From Torymus aiolomorphi (lineage: Eukaryota; Arthropoda; Insecta; Hymenoptera; Torymidae), in contig CM070874.1 in assembly GCA_036365515.1 (NCBI GenBank), positions 94,719,442-94,783,441 of the forward strand: a DNA stretch of 64,000 bases. The letters are read 5' to 3'. The position numbers and the translations under genes were made by a program. Under the pieces are notes generated by a model that saw only the letters and a program-made list of their open reading frames with translations, ran no database searches and was not told the DNA's origin. Below are positions 33,084-44,874 of the stretch, one piece after another; the first letter of the stretch is position 1, and each line of letters opens with the position of its first letter.

Positions 33084-34687
33084 TACATCTTCATTAGTTA
33101 TTTCATATATTAAACTGTCGGTGTCAGTATATAACATTTTGCAGTGATTTCCAAATTCCTTTTTCATGTAATCGTAATGAAAATTATATACTAAAGTTTT
33201 TGACAAATCTAATACACTAAGACCTACGTAAATTGGCTTATTCATATATACTTCTGTTTTCTCCAACTCTATAAGAACAAGATCTTTATCAATGATGGTG
33301 CTGCTATGAAAAGTTGGTTGTGCAATAAGAGCTTCTGCACCATATCGACCTTCCCATTTTGTTCATAGTTTCACATTTACTCTTTTTCTTACGTTTTCCA
33401 TAGTTTTGCCAAATACAGCATTATTCATTAATTTGTATAAATTTTTTTCAAATTCATTCTTAGCTTCTTGTCTCATTTTACTATTTAAATCAATGTATTC
33501 TTTAAGCCAAGGTCTCTGATTAAACTGTAATACTCTGTGAATTTTTGTCAGTTTTAATCCATGTGTCAGAGCTTGCTTCAAGTTACGATAATGAAGAACA
33601 TAGCGTGTTTTAGATTCAACTGTTGTCAAAAGTTTTGCTTGTGAAGAGCCGCGTGGTTTCTTATGCTCTGAGCAAAATGGTAGGTCTCGGTGTGAATCAT
33701 GTAAATGTTCTGGATATTCCAAATCTACTTCCAGTATGTAACCAACTGGAGCATCATCAGGGATATTAAAATTTATATTTTCTACATCATCGATCCATTT
33801 AAAGCCTCCATATGGTAGAGATTGCTGCATAGCCCAACCATACAAATTATTTACATCGAAATATATGAGATACTTAGAGTCCTTATCTGCATCATAATCA
33901 CTACCCATATATTTATTATTGGCTCGAGCATAACGATTTGAACACTGACTTACCTCGTATTCCTCGTTCTATGAACATAACTTAATCAATATCAGTGAGC
34001 AACTCAAGTTGTATATTTGTATACTTGAGCATTGCATCCCAAGTAAGACCTGGAGTTGTGTAATAGTGTGCTGGATCTAAACCATAGGCTTTAAGACAGC
34101 TATTGCGAAAATTTTCAAATACCTCTGCCAGGAGTAGTACATCAGTTTTTAAGTATAAGTCTGAATATTCACCTAAATTTGATATATTAAATGCTGTCCC
34201 AACATTTTTTGCATGTTCATAATCTTCATCTGATATGTAACAGCTATTTAGTTTACTGTAAAATTCATCTTTCGATGGTAGCTTCGAAACTTCAAGTTTT
34301 TCCTCAGAGTCTAAGTAATCATATGGAAAGACCCCTTTTCGTTTGAGTAATTGAAATTTCTCATCAGTTAGTAGTTCATCTTGTGAGAATTCTTGTCGTA
34401 AAATATTAAGTTCTTCAAGATATGAGGATAATTTGTCCAGCGATGATGCCATGAAGCGGTAGGAGTCAATAAATCTAAAATTTATGTCACTTCCTTCAAT
34501 GTGCTTGGTAAATGAGATGAAACGTTCTTTATTTAACGGCAAAAGATGAGCCCGACCAGGAAAACCTTGAGCAATGTCTTTGATGAGAAAGTGGGAGTCA
34601 TAGCCAGTTAAATTGTGGAATATGACCGGAATACTTCGTGAATCTTGATAATTCAGGTTACAATCTTCATGAGCAGGACCTCGATAT

Positions 34688-34761
34688 CTGAAACATAAAA
34701 TAATAATATTAAATAAAAGTAATAAGAATATATTTAAGTAATACAACATATTTAATCTTAC
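34688..34761 (-). other. Spliceosomal intron in the Polinton polymerase gene (74 bp)
   Basis: On the minus strand, exon ...GGGAA is followed by GTAAGATT and the intron ends TTATGTTTCAG, then exon ATATCGAGG. Removing it keeps the reading frame through the conserved block from DHCHLTG to GPAHEDC. It is AT-rich with a canonical GT-AG. Confidence 0.85.
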
Positions 34762-36604
34762 TTCCCAGTCAAGTGACAGTGATCTCGAACACGTTTGTCG
34801 CCCAAGGGTATCTCACAAATGTGACAAGTTTTTGTGCTTTGGAATACTCTTTCTTGTTCTAAAGTTAATGTGTCCATAGGTATTGCACAGCCTAAGGCAA
34901 TCTCTACATTCTCAGCTAAAACTTGTAATTCCTTTGCAAACCATTCAGCAGGGCTCGATCCTCTATAGCTACGGTAATACGATAGAGAGTTAGCATAGCT
35001 ACATTTTAAGTAATATTCCACACTGAACGCCTCATGCTTTTGATAGGCGTTTCCATCTTGTATAGGCTTCAGAAGACACTGAAAGTCTGCATATACGACA
35101 AATGGCACTTTCTCTTTATTATTATAATTTTTAAATTGCAAAATTTGGTCTCTTGGTGTAGGTAAGTTCACTCTACACTTATTGATTTGGGCACAACCTT
35201 GTTCATGATATTCTAATTTTGAGCTATCTCTAAAGTAATGTGGACATCTGTCACAAATAAACTGTTTATGACTTCGTTTGAAAGTTGTGAAGACACTAAG
35301 CGAGATAAATCTTTGATCCAAAACATAGTGAAATATAACTGTTGTATCTCCCTCCAGCTCATCCTCTTTCTCCTCATCTACATAATTATTTTGTATAAGA
35401 AGAAGGTTAACATGGATTTCTTTCTTGTGCAATGTAATATGAAGTGGTGCAACTGTGAATTTCCCATTACACTTTTTCAATATATAAACATTAACGGAGA
35501 GATTATTTTGTTTCTCAAACTTTGAAATCTGTTTAGGTTTTACAGGAAATTCTATTCCCATAAAATTTAATTCGTTCTCATAGACTTTGTATGATGATAC
35601 TCTGTTTACGTTGAGGTCTACTGGGTGTAAAGCTGACAGTATAGCCCATTTGAAGCATTCATCATCAAAATTGTGCACATTAACACATGCATGTTTTGCT
35701 TGTATTTGTGGAAGTAGACTAACGTATGAGCTACCTTGCATCGGATTATACTTGTTGATATACACAGATAAATTAAGAATTTCTCGAAGTGTCCAGCCAG
35801 AGTCTCTCTCTTGAAACTCCTCCATGTCTCTCTGAATGGGCTGTTGTACATTCTCGGTGAAACACTGTTTCAAATCTGTCGTTGGTAAAATCGATTCAGC
35901 CTTAGTATTAAAATACTTAATTTCTACTGTCTCCTCATCAGCTTTTTTTATGATATATTCGGCTGATAAAATAGTATACACTTTAAGAGCCTCTTCCTTC
36001 TTCAATGCATTTTTTATTCGAGATTTAAATAATGTATATTTAAATTTTTCAAATTCGTTATCGCTCCAGATCTAAGACGTTGATTAGAAGCAGCCTCCAC
36101 ATCTTGCCATCTTACTCTATCACTTCGTCTTTCATGCAAACCTGCACCACTTTTTAACAAACACTTTATTCTGTCTTGCACATCTTTCAGTAGTCCAATG
36201 GTGGATATAAATTTCTGCTTTTCAGCGACACTTGTTGCATTTTTACGCAAAAGCAACCTCAAGAGCCTTAAATTCTTATTTCCAAATTTAATCCACTTGG
36301 CAACTTCCTCAGGATTAACTTGTTTATATGCTAGAAGCCTATAGGCTTCCAACATTATATTCACAACTTTCTTGCACTCTTCTGCAGACATGGTGATCAC
36401 GTTGGCAGTCTGTTTTATACTGAAAAAATTGCAGCACCCACGCCGTATTTATAGGTGTGTATGACGCAAAAAATTAATTGGAATCTCTGATAATCTCGTT
36501 CTAAAACCTTCACATAAACTGTTTACAAGATTTTTTTTTAATTTGATATCCTTTGCATACCAGACATTATTATTTCAATTTAAATTTTAAGAAGTGTTGA
36601 TGAA

Positions 36605-36758
36605 GGCATGGTGTGGTTTGTGCACATAAGAATTATGCACATATTTATTGTGCACACTTTAGCATTGGTGTATATCTATATCTATGTGTATACTCCAATG
36701 CTAAAGTGTGCACAATAAATATGTGCATAATTCTTATGTGCACAAACCACACCATGCC
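36605..36758. mobile_element. 154-bp palindromic MITE, second copy, TSD TTGATGAA
   Basis: Same sequence and length as 12532-12685 but in the other orientation. Flanked by TTGATGAA at 36597-36604 and 36759-36766. It sits in the non-coding part of the Polinton between the polymerase gene and the right TIR. Confidence 0.92.
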
Positions 36759-36766
36759 TTGATGAA

Positions 36767-37231
36767 AACTGCTTTATACCCTATGCCGCGAACACATAAA
36801 AATTCTTACAGAGCAGTTGTTGACAGGAAATGGCTGTAATTTTATACCTCTTCAATATGGCACACTTGTTCATCATATAGATTTCTTCGTTAGATTTCTT
36901 TTAACTTGATACCATGAAATCATTGGAACGTTTACCCTTTGATATACCGCAAAAATTCTTTAAGCAAATACCAAAAACTTTTGTTGACAAGAAAAGGTTG
37001 TAATTTGATACCCTTTCGATATGTCACATTGTTACTGTTATAAAATTCTAGAAACTATTGACAAAAATAATAAAAATCTAAAGTTTGCATGAGAGATATA
37101 TATAATTTCAAAGAATTAACTTTATTATATATTAAATTTCTCAGAATTCATTTTTCTTAACATTGTGTATACGTAAATTAAATACCCTATAAGAAAGTGC
37201 GCCTACAACATACCAAATTTCATTCATATGT
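36767..37231. other. Polinton non-coding stretch
   Basis: AT-rich sequence between the MITE and the right TIR, with loosely repeated blocks around TGTAATTTGATACCCTTTCG-like sequence (also near 36535 and 36830). I see no gene. Confidence 0.4.
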
Positions 37232-37979
37232 AAAATCAAATAAATTCTATATCTCGTAAACGGCTCAAGATATCGAAAAAATAATCAAATTTTTGGTTCC
37301 TCATGAGACGTAGTTATCGGGCCATCTACCCATTGACATTGTCAAATAAAATTTTTATTAACAAATTAATAATCCTTAATTTTATAAGACGAAACGAAAG
37401 AGTGTGGAGAAGGAGAGCGCAATTGAAATACTTGCTCGATGACATCTGATATCACACAGTATGCTCTACACTGAATGGGCCCCGGGCCACGCGATGCCCA
37501 CCGCAGCTCCGATCCACGCGCACGCGCGTTTTGGAAAAAAAACATTTAATGACGGTATACGGCGTAATGACGTCAATCGGATTGTTTATCTGTAATTTGA
37601 CACCTCCTACAGGGTCGCACATGTCATCATCGAATATTCGGCAGGGGGGTGGGGGCTGCTCGTGAGGCGGTCGCGATTAAAATAATTGGAGTTCCGAAAA
37701 TCGCTGCGATAAGGTGGTAGCGAATATCGGCCTATGCGCTGCATGTCCCTGCACGAATAACGCGCGAGCTCAAGCAGGGCCAGGGTCGCACAATTGCACA
37801 CGTTGACGGCTATTGTGCAATCTTCGAGAAGGTTCGATGACGTCATTGCGGGGCCTGCCTCTCGAATGTTCTAGAAGGTTTGTGACGTCCTGCCCCATAG
37901 CCGAGGGGTGGGGTGGGGGAGGGGGGTCGTGGATGGATGAGGTGGTGGGGGGATCCAGAACCGGCCTAGCTTATCTACT
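37232..37979. repeat. Polinton right TIR
   Basis: Reverse complement of 22481-23170 with a ~50-bp extra segment near 37814-37858. It ends at TTATCTACT before the ACGCAG target duplication. Confidence 0.9.
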
Positions 37980-37985
37980 ACGCAG

Positions 37986-40242
37986 ATAGGAGTCATCTAA
38001 AGGAAAGCCTGTTATGGAATAATTATAAATTTTTTTAAATAATTTATTTGGAAGTAAATTAGAAATATGTTTATTCAAGACTATTATTGTTTTAACACAT
38101 AAACTTTATGAGGTGGAAAAAAAGAATTACAAAAATATTTATTAAAGTACTTGAAACATTCTAAAAGGTTCTCGGAAATTGAATAATTGTTTTAATGTGC
38201 ACTATAGCCCCGTGAAAGCGTATTTGAACAACGCCGTACGAGACATGCAGGCGACATCCCCTTTAAAGGGTGCAAAATAGGCTGGTAGCAACGGTGGCGT
38301 TGTATTTTTTTTTTTAATTGAATCCGGCGCCGCAGTGGCGCGCGCTCAATTTTTCATATCGAATTTTTTTATGGCGATACGCGCCGGCTTCCGTTTTATT
38401 TTTCGTTGCTTTACATATAGGTATTTCTCGTCAACGCCCCTACCCCGTGCGTCATGGAGTGTATGTATATAAGCGTGCGCGTGTTGCACTATCCCGTGTT
38501 CGATTCGCAAAACATACAGAGAGGGGAAAGAGTCCGGGAGAATATGGATCTTTGATAGTGCGAAAACATTCGGCACCGCACGCGAATTGATTTCTATATG
38601 ATAACGAAGGAAAATATAGAAATAAAGAACGAGGGAAGGGAAAGGGAATTACATTCAACGAAAACGTAACAAAGCCATTAACAGTTAAATGTTTCTCTTA
38701 ATTTCGATTTAATTATAACGCAAATGCTGTATCCTAATTAAATTTAAATTGTTAATAATGGTGCCATTAGTGTAATTGTCGCCCAGATGTCGCGAAAGCG
38801 ACGGAAAAGTACTAACGAAGGTGGATTAATACGTTTGTAAAAGTTACTACTCGCAACAAATTGTCGTTTTAAATAAACGAATTTCAATTAATGAATATTT
38901 TATACGCAATGAGCGATTGTTTTATTACTTTTTACTTGTCCTTACATTCCAAATCAGAAATATATTAGGTATTTTAAATACAATTCCTGTGCTCATTTAT
39001 GTTTTTCTATACCGAAGTCACATTTTTCATCCGATGAACTACATGCAACTCAAAGCAGTATAATATATTATAAATAAAAAAGTAAAATTCTTATTCTGAG
39101 AAAATAAAAACTGATCAATCTTTGTTCTTGTCGAATCTTTCCATTTCCACTTGAACCTCACCACCCTATTAAACTTGCGCCTCACGAAAAACAAAAGGCC
39201 ATTTTCATCTCCGCTAATTTATCCCATTCACATCATTTTTATCGCAAAGTCCCCCCAACTCCCTCTAGAATTTATTCGCATCACGCGAGGAATTACTCAG
39301 CACAGAACCCGTCTCTCCACCTCGTCGCTGTATAGTAGCACCTGCTTGCAAGGCCTTTCTCCCCCGGCATCATCAATCATATCAACGCGCGCTTACATAT
39401 ACCTTGCTCCCCTTCTGTACCTACGTGTAGTATTTTAAACCTTCCCGGCGGACAATGGCCACTCTTTTCTGCACTTTAAATAGACCCGAACCGTGGGAAT
39501 CGAACATGTCAAGGGGATGATCTTATTTTTTACCAGCTCTGTTCGCTGATGTATTTATCATTAATCTATTATCTTTTCTGTGCTGAAAATATAACACTTC
39601 CTTTACTTTTTCTCTGGAACCACTACATTTTATAATTACTAGAATGTTTCAGTAAAGGCTTAGAAAATGAGTTGAAATTATAGGTAATTGTGTGTATCAT
39701 ATCTAATTAGCGAAACCAATCAATTTGAAACAGTTAATTACACAACAATTACATCTATAGCCCAAAGGTTTCTCAACTTGAAGCTCCGATTTCACTTGCA
39801 TCAAGTCAAGGATATACATAAAGGCTGTTATTATATATTTTAATTGAAACGCTATTGTCAATGTTCCGCACAAAACGGAAATACGGCAGGAGAAATAATA
39901 AAATTACTAACGTACTTTTGACAAACAATTTTATTCTATTCTGTGTCTAACTGAACTTCAATCAACATAACAATATGATTCTACGCAACGCATTTCATTT
40001 GTCTTTTTTCTATTCTTTTTTATACATCATATTAAACTCATTTATACAATATACAGTTTTAATAATTTATGATAATCATTCCGTAACAGTCAATTTATAA
40101 AAATGGGATAATGCTTTTAATTTCAGTTACATTTACCAAAAAGATATTTATGCATTTTTAATGTAACAGAAGCCTTATAAGTATCTCACCTATTAGCATC
40201 TAGATAAAAGATACTGCGCGACTGGGCTGCTTTTTTCACCTA
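37986..40242. other. Spacer, no supported gene
   Basis: AT-rich with a GC-richer patch at 38320-38600. Open frames are under 100 codons and overlap on both strands. I see no repeat with clear ends. Confidence 0.4.
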
Positions 40243-40794
40243 CACTGAGAAAAATGATGTATTAAAAATTACTATAATATATAGGAATCTATAATATATA
40301 ATATATAATATATAATATATAATATATAATATATAATATATAATATATAGGAATATAATATATAGGAGTTCCTGAGGAGGAGCCGGAGCGGGCTCGAAAC
40401 GTTGGGCAATTTGGTGGTGGGGGCAGTCAGATCGTCCTTTGCTAACAAAGTTTTTTCCAGGTTTTAATTAAGTTTTTATTTCAGATTCTGCGGGGGTGAT
40501 TATAAACAAGGGCAATCTGACTGCCATAAATATTAATTATTTTAATTTAATTTGCAAGACTGTAAGACCGATGGAAAAATTCTTATCAGTTGATAATATA
40601 TAGGAACGTGGGGACAAATCTCAAATACCCAAATTTTTATTATATTTTATAGTAAAAATTGATATATACATAATAAAAATTTCTATGTACATAGTAATTT
40701 TTACTATAAAATATAGTAATAATTTTAGTATTTGAAATTTTTCCCCACGTTTCTATATATTATAGTAATTTTTAATACATCATTTTTCTCAGTG
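40243..40794. mobile_element. TA-flanked MITE with CACTGAGAAAAATG ends
   Basis: Ends CACTGAGAAAAATGATGTAT and the reverse complement ATACATCATTTTTCTCAGTG, flanked by TA (40241-40242 and 40795-40796). An ATATATAAT tandem tract lies at 40288-40350. A ~230-bp insertion at about 40373-40600 carries a degenerate hammerhead-like motif. Confidence 0.8.
40372..40403 (+). ncRNA. Degenerate hammerhead-like motif (Penelope 3' fragment?)
   Basis: CTGAGGA, a stem GAGCC/GGCTC, then GAAAC and GTT. It has the hammerhead layout with a U-to-G change in the CTGATGA core, and GTT in place of GTC. It precedes ~200 bp of unique sequence inserted in a MITE. Such motifs occur near Penelope-like element ends; here it is likely inactive. 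Confidence 0.4.
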
Positions 40795-41391
40795 TACTGA
40801 TCACATGCTCTACACGGAGAGCTCAATTTAACTATGATAGTACGGGATCTCGTGCTATAGAAGCATCAATTTTTGTTATACTTGACTAGCATAGTAGAGC
40901 AGGCTACCGTAGGAGGAGATACCCCCATGCGCCGAAAGCAGAAAGTTTATACCACGAGAGTATGGAATTCGTGCAACGGTGCCAAACGAAACTCCTCGAT
41001 TGTAAGAATCTCATACCACCGTGGTATGAACCTCTTGCTATTGACGCTCGACAGTTTCCAAGCTACACTGGTATGGTGGCGTTACTCTCCATGCACGCAT
41101 TGTTTACTTCTGTGGCAGCGAATAGTATGATGTATTAGCACGAAGTAACTTTATGCTGCCGTAGCTAAAATGAGCGCTCCGTGTATATAGTAGAAAAAAC
41201 GAACTTCTTCCTCTACCAAAGTAACGTCTCATTCTGCGATCAGCATCCGCATCGATGGCATTGCTGCTATTTCTCCCCTCGAAATCATGTACACTGAGAG
41301 AAGGATTTCATAACAGTTAACATATTTATTAACTGTTAGAATGGAATACTTGATTTCGGACGAAATAAGGAACTTATTTCATGTAAACATA

Positions 41392-41947
41392 CACTGAAAA
41401 AAATTTTAGGCTGTAGAAACCATAGTTTCGATTTGCTGTACTAACACTATTTATAGTGTTCATTTACCCTTACAAACGGCTGAAGTAGCTATTCATTTGT
41501 ATAATGTAACGGCACTATTGGTCAGATGCGGGAAATGTACTTGTACAGCTCTGACAGCCGTACGATTTAGTTTTGCCGCCGATATTTGTTTGTTGACAAC
41601 GCTACAACGCGAAGCCGATGTTCATGTTATAACCTAAAAAAGTCAAGAAACCGGCCACATCAACCGCATGTTTGCAATCCGCGTTTGCGTATTTCATCTG
41701 TAATCAGTGTACTTATCAATCGAGATTATTTTAATGAAAAATATGTATGTATGGCGAATCATAACCTATTTAATGCTCTGACAAAAGAACTCTACACATT
41801 AGTGCTTTCAGTGTATCTTGTACAGCTCTCACAACTGTACGAATACAATTACTGTATCTATAAAATTTAGCAGAAAGAAAATCAGCCGAACAGTGCTGTT
41901 GTCAGAGCCGTACTTTCAGTTCTTACAACGTGAAATTTTTTTCAGTG
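41392..41947. mobile_element. Nested TA-flanked MITE, CACTGAAAAAAAT ends
   Basis: Ends CACTGAAAAAAATTT and, in reverse, CACTGAAAAAAATTTC, flanked by TA (41390-41391 and 41948-41949). The open frame 41586-41870 has no recognisable domain. Confidence 0.75.
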
Positions 41948-42271
41948 TATGAAGTATAAACAGAAATAATCGACTTCATAATTGTTAAAAGGTGCGCATA
42001 TTAACAGTTAATATGCACACTATTTAGAGTAAACACGAAAATTCTTTGAGGAAGTAAATGAGTTTTATTATTACTTTGCTGCATATTTATATGTTAAAGT
42101 TATAATGAAGTATATAAAAAAGTTTCGAAGAATATAGTTAAAATAATTAATAGTAAATTTCGACACGGGTGCGGAAGGTGATTATTTAGGTGGCGCGAAC
42201 TGATCATGCGTTTCGCGCTATAGGTTATACTGCTCGCACTGTACGTAACCCATAGCGTTACGGTGGGCAAA

Positions 42272-42391
42272 CATAGAGGTATTATAGATAGAGCAGGGGA
42301 GACATAGGGCTGCCCGTAAGTGAAAATGTCCGAACGTTAGAAAGAGAGAGAAGATCGCGGGCCGTAGCTATCTATCTATAATACCTCTATG
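42272..42391. mobile_element. 120-bp MITE with 20-bp TIRs
   Basis: Ends CATAGAGGTATTATAGATAG and the reverse complement. Flanking TGGGCAAA and CGGGCAAA agree at 7 of 8 bases, consistent with an 8-bp TSD. Confidence 0.75.
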
Positions 42392-42789
42392 CGGGCAAAG
42401 CGGTTACTTAAGGTGGTTGGCTACCACTGCTCGCGCGGGGCAGGGGGAAGGAGTCCCCTCGCACCGCGCGCGCGGCTCCGCTCACCGCGCACCCCCTCTC
42501 GCAGCCAACGAACTCGATCGTTTGTTTACGTTTGGCCGCAGTACTCAGAATCGGTGTTGTACGTCGTTTTCAGATTTGGTATACACATTTACCTGTATAT
42601 TTTCTATATTGCCAGAAGTTTTTTTGGTTCGTTGTTACCTTTTTTAAAGAATCGCATCCTAATTGTCTTGTGTTTTTAAGGTTATGGAAGCTCATACCGC
42701 GCTGTTCGCGGTAGTATGAAACACACGTCGAATACACTATATATTTTATTTCTAACTCCACATATTAACAGTTAGAATGCTTACTTTAA

Positions 42790-43324
42790 GGGGATGTGAG
42801 TACCGACGTTATTTTTCAAACGAGCATAACTCACGCAAATATCAATAGAATTATCCAGAAAAAATCTGCATATAGTGTTTGCGTGTACGGAGCGCTTGAC
42901 AGACGTCTTTTTCCAAAAAATGATGAGAATTTATTTAATTAAATAAAAACCGTACTGTCGGTAAGTAGGAATCTACAATTGACCTACTTTTCAAACGAGC
43001 ATAACTCACGCAAATATCAATAGAATTATCCAGAAAAAAATCTGCATATAGTGTTTGCGTGTACGGAGCGCTTGACAGACGTCTTTTTCCAAAAAAATGA
43101 TGAGAATTTATTTAATTAAATAAAAACCGTACTGTCGGTAAGTAGGAATCTACAATTGACCTACTTTTCAAACGAGCATAACTCACGCAAATATCAATAG
43201 AATTATCCAGAAAAAAATCTGCATATAGTGTTTGCGTGTACGGAGCGCTTGACAGCCGTCTTTTTCCAAATAAATGTTTGAATGTTGATTTAAAAAAATA
43301 TTGAAATTAGGGTTGCACATCCCC
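42790..43324. mobile_element. TTAA-flanked MITE holding a 175-bp tandem repeat
   Basis: Ends GGGGATGTG/CACATCCCC, flanked by TTAA (42786-42789 and 43325-43328), as in piggyBac-type insertions. The interior is almost entirely three copies of a 175-177-bp unit beginning TTTTCAAACGAGCATAACTC (near 42813, 42988 and 43165). No coding. Confidence 0.85.
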
Positions 43325-43468
43325 TTAATATTGAAACACACTTTTATTAAAGACGAAAATTCATTATTATTTATAGGTAACATTATTATAATAAATCTAA
43401 ATATACTTAAATTTTATTTTTCAAATAAGCTAGTATATTAACTATTATGAAATCCTTCTCTCAGTGTA

Positions 43469-44782
43469 TCTCCGATACGAGCAAACGTTTCTCACTCGGC
43501 GTCAATAAATCAAGAGGCTAAAAAAGCATTTCCGCCGAAAGAAAAAAGACTCTTGTATACTATACCTCGTAAGTGCGTTTACCAAGCGTACAAAATGGAG
43601 AAACAGCTGCGGTATACAGAGTTGATGTAGATACTGCCACAGGAGACGGCCGATTGAGTCAAGACATGGAGCGAGCGAGCGAGCGAGAGAAGTGAGAAAC
43701 GCTGTCCCGCATAATTGAGTTATCACGGCGGCGCGCATTAATCACAACTATCAATGACAGGGCGCGTCTGCTCTCCGCCTCCGATCACGATATCCGCCTA
43801 ATCCGCACGATTAACGACCGCGCGGAGCCCGGAATTTCGCCGATTTTCTTACACGAGCATCAACGAGCTTTTTCCAGCTGAGGAGCTCTTTTTTTGTTTT
43901 CGTCTAATGACTTACAGGCGCGCGGCTCGATAGACGAACGGTGATCGATCTTGCCTTGGCTTCGCTCCCCCGTCAGTTCGGAAAAATTTTATCGGGAATG
44001 TGTCCTTTATGCCTTTCCAGGTTGCCCGAAGAACAGAGTTTGTTGCCGAATTTTTTTTTTCGTTTGCTTTTTTCGAGTGAGCTAAAACAATTTCATGGAT
44101 GATGGGGCGGAAGATGTAGGTAAAGTCGATTTACTGACGTAAACGCTGCTGGGAAAGAAATATCAGAGAACGACTCATGGGATTAATATGCAGAGCATGA
44201 AAAATCGAGATATTCTATTTTGACTCCATATGGCCTTTTGTGACACACTATTTTTTATTTGCGCGGAATGTAAACTTCTATTTGTAAGCATATGTTAATT
44301 AAACAAATTACTACGTAGTTTACTAATATATACTATGTATTTACCGCACAGTAAAGTAAAAATTAACGATAAAAAAGTTTTTTGAAATATACAAGATTGT
44401 TTTATCTGATAATAATAGAGTACACGCGGAGACTTGAAATCCATCCTGCAGCTCCAAGAGCCGCGCTATTACCGATGAGAGCGACACTGTGTTTCATCTA
44501 TTTTCTAATAATGGAAAAAATAAATATTAAATATTACTCGTATGGTCTGCTAAAATTTGAACAGTAAAATTTTTAGTATATTAACTACTACTCGCAAAAC
44601 TTGTAAATGAAAAAGCATCAAAGCAAAAAACACGGCCGCCCCTTTTTCCTCATGCTTCTCCCGCGAAAAAAGAATAAAAAAATATGCATCGCGCGCGCTT
44701 TATCCCTTCATAAATCGAAGCGTCGAAGCGCTATGACGTATGGTCTCCTTTTTTAAAACCCCATATACACATCGTATAAAAG

Positions 44783-44785
<3 letters not shown>
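43469..44785. other. Spacer, no supported gene
   Basis: GC-rich at 43640-43980, AT-rich after 44200. Only short overlapping open frames. No repeat ends recognised. Confidence 0.4.

Positions 44786-44871
<86 letters not shown>
44786..44871. repeat. (CT)n microsatellite, ~86 bp
   Basis: Pure CT tract. The minus-strand Arg/Glu frame across it is an artefact. Confidence 0.98.

Positions 44872-44874
<3 letters not shown>

Larger units (their letters stand above)
31347..36400 (-). pseudogene. Polinton family B DNA polymerase, heavily interrupted
   Basis: The gene starts near ATG 36400 (MITMSAEECKK) and ends at 31347. Pieces in reading order: 36050-36400; a shifted frame 34762-36050 with a zinc-finger-like CDRCPHYFRDSSKLEYHEQGC region, exonuclease motif I as VVYADFQCLLKP, and DHCHLTGK; a 74-bp intron (34688-34761); 33982-34687 with exonuclease II ([11 protein letters not shown]) and III (YSDLYLKTD); an in-frame stop at 33982-33984 and a frameshift near 33955; 33366-33955 with polymerase motif A ([12 protein letters not shown]) and B ([11 protein letters not shown]); a TGA at 33363-33365; 33084-33362 with motif C (YTDTDSLIYE); a mariner insertion (31790-33083); and the C-terminus at 31347-31789. 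In exonuclease I the usual DxE reads DFQ (codon 35079-35081), which would remove a metal ligand. The enzyme replicates Polinton DNA, probably by protein priming. This copy is dead. Confidence 0.95.
22481..37979. mobile_element. Maverick/Polinton element, 15.5 kb, TSD ACGCAG
   Basis: It begins AGTAGATAAGCTAGACCGG and ends with the reverse complement (CCGGCCTAGCTTATCTACT). It is flanked by the perfect 6-bp direct repeat ACGCAG (22475-22480 and 37980-37985). The AG terminus, 6-bp TSD, ~0.7-kb TIRs and 15-20-kb size are hallmarks of Polintons. It carries remains of protein B-type DNA polymerase, DDE integrase, packaging ATPase, cysteine protease, a minor-capsid-like gene and accessory genes. Later insertions are a Sola-like transposon (27806-31231), a mariner (31790-33083) and a palindromic MITE (36605-36758), so the original element was about 10.6 kb and some genes are missing. 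Many stops and frameshifts show that this copy is inactive. Confidence 0.95.
41292..43466. mobile_element. 2.2-kb TA-flanked element, CACTGAGAGAAGG ends
   Basis: Ends CACTGAGAGAAGGATTTCAT and the reverse complement, flanked by TA (41290-41291 and 43467-43468). It contains three other small elements (41392-41947, 42272-42391, 42790-43324) and no transposase. Confidence 0.8.
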
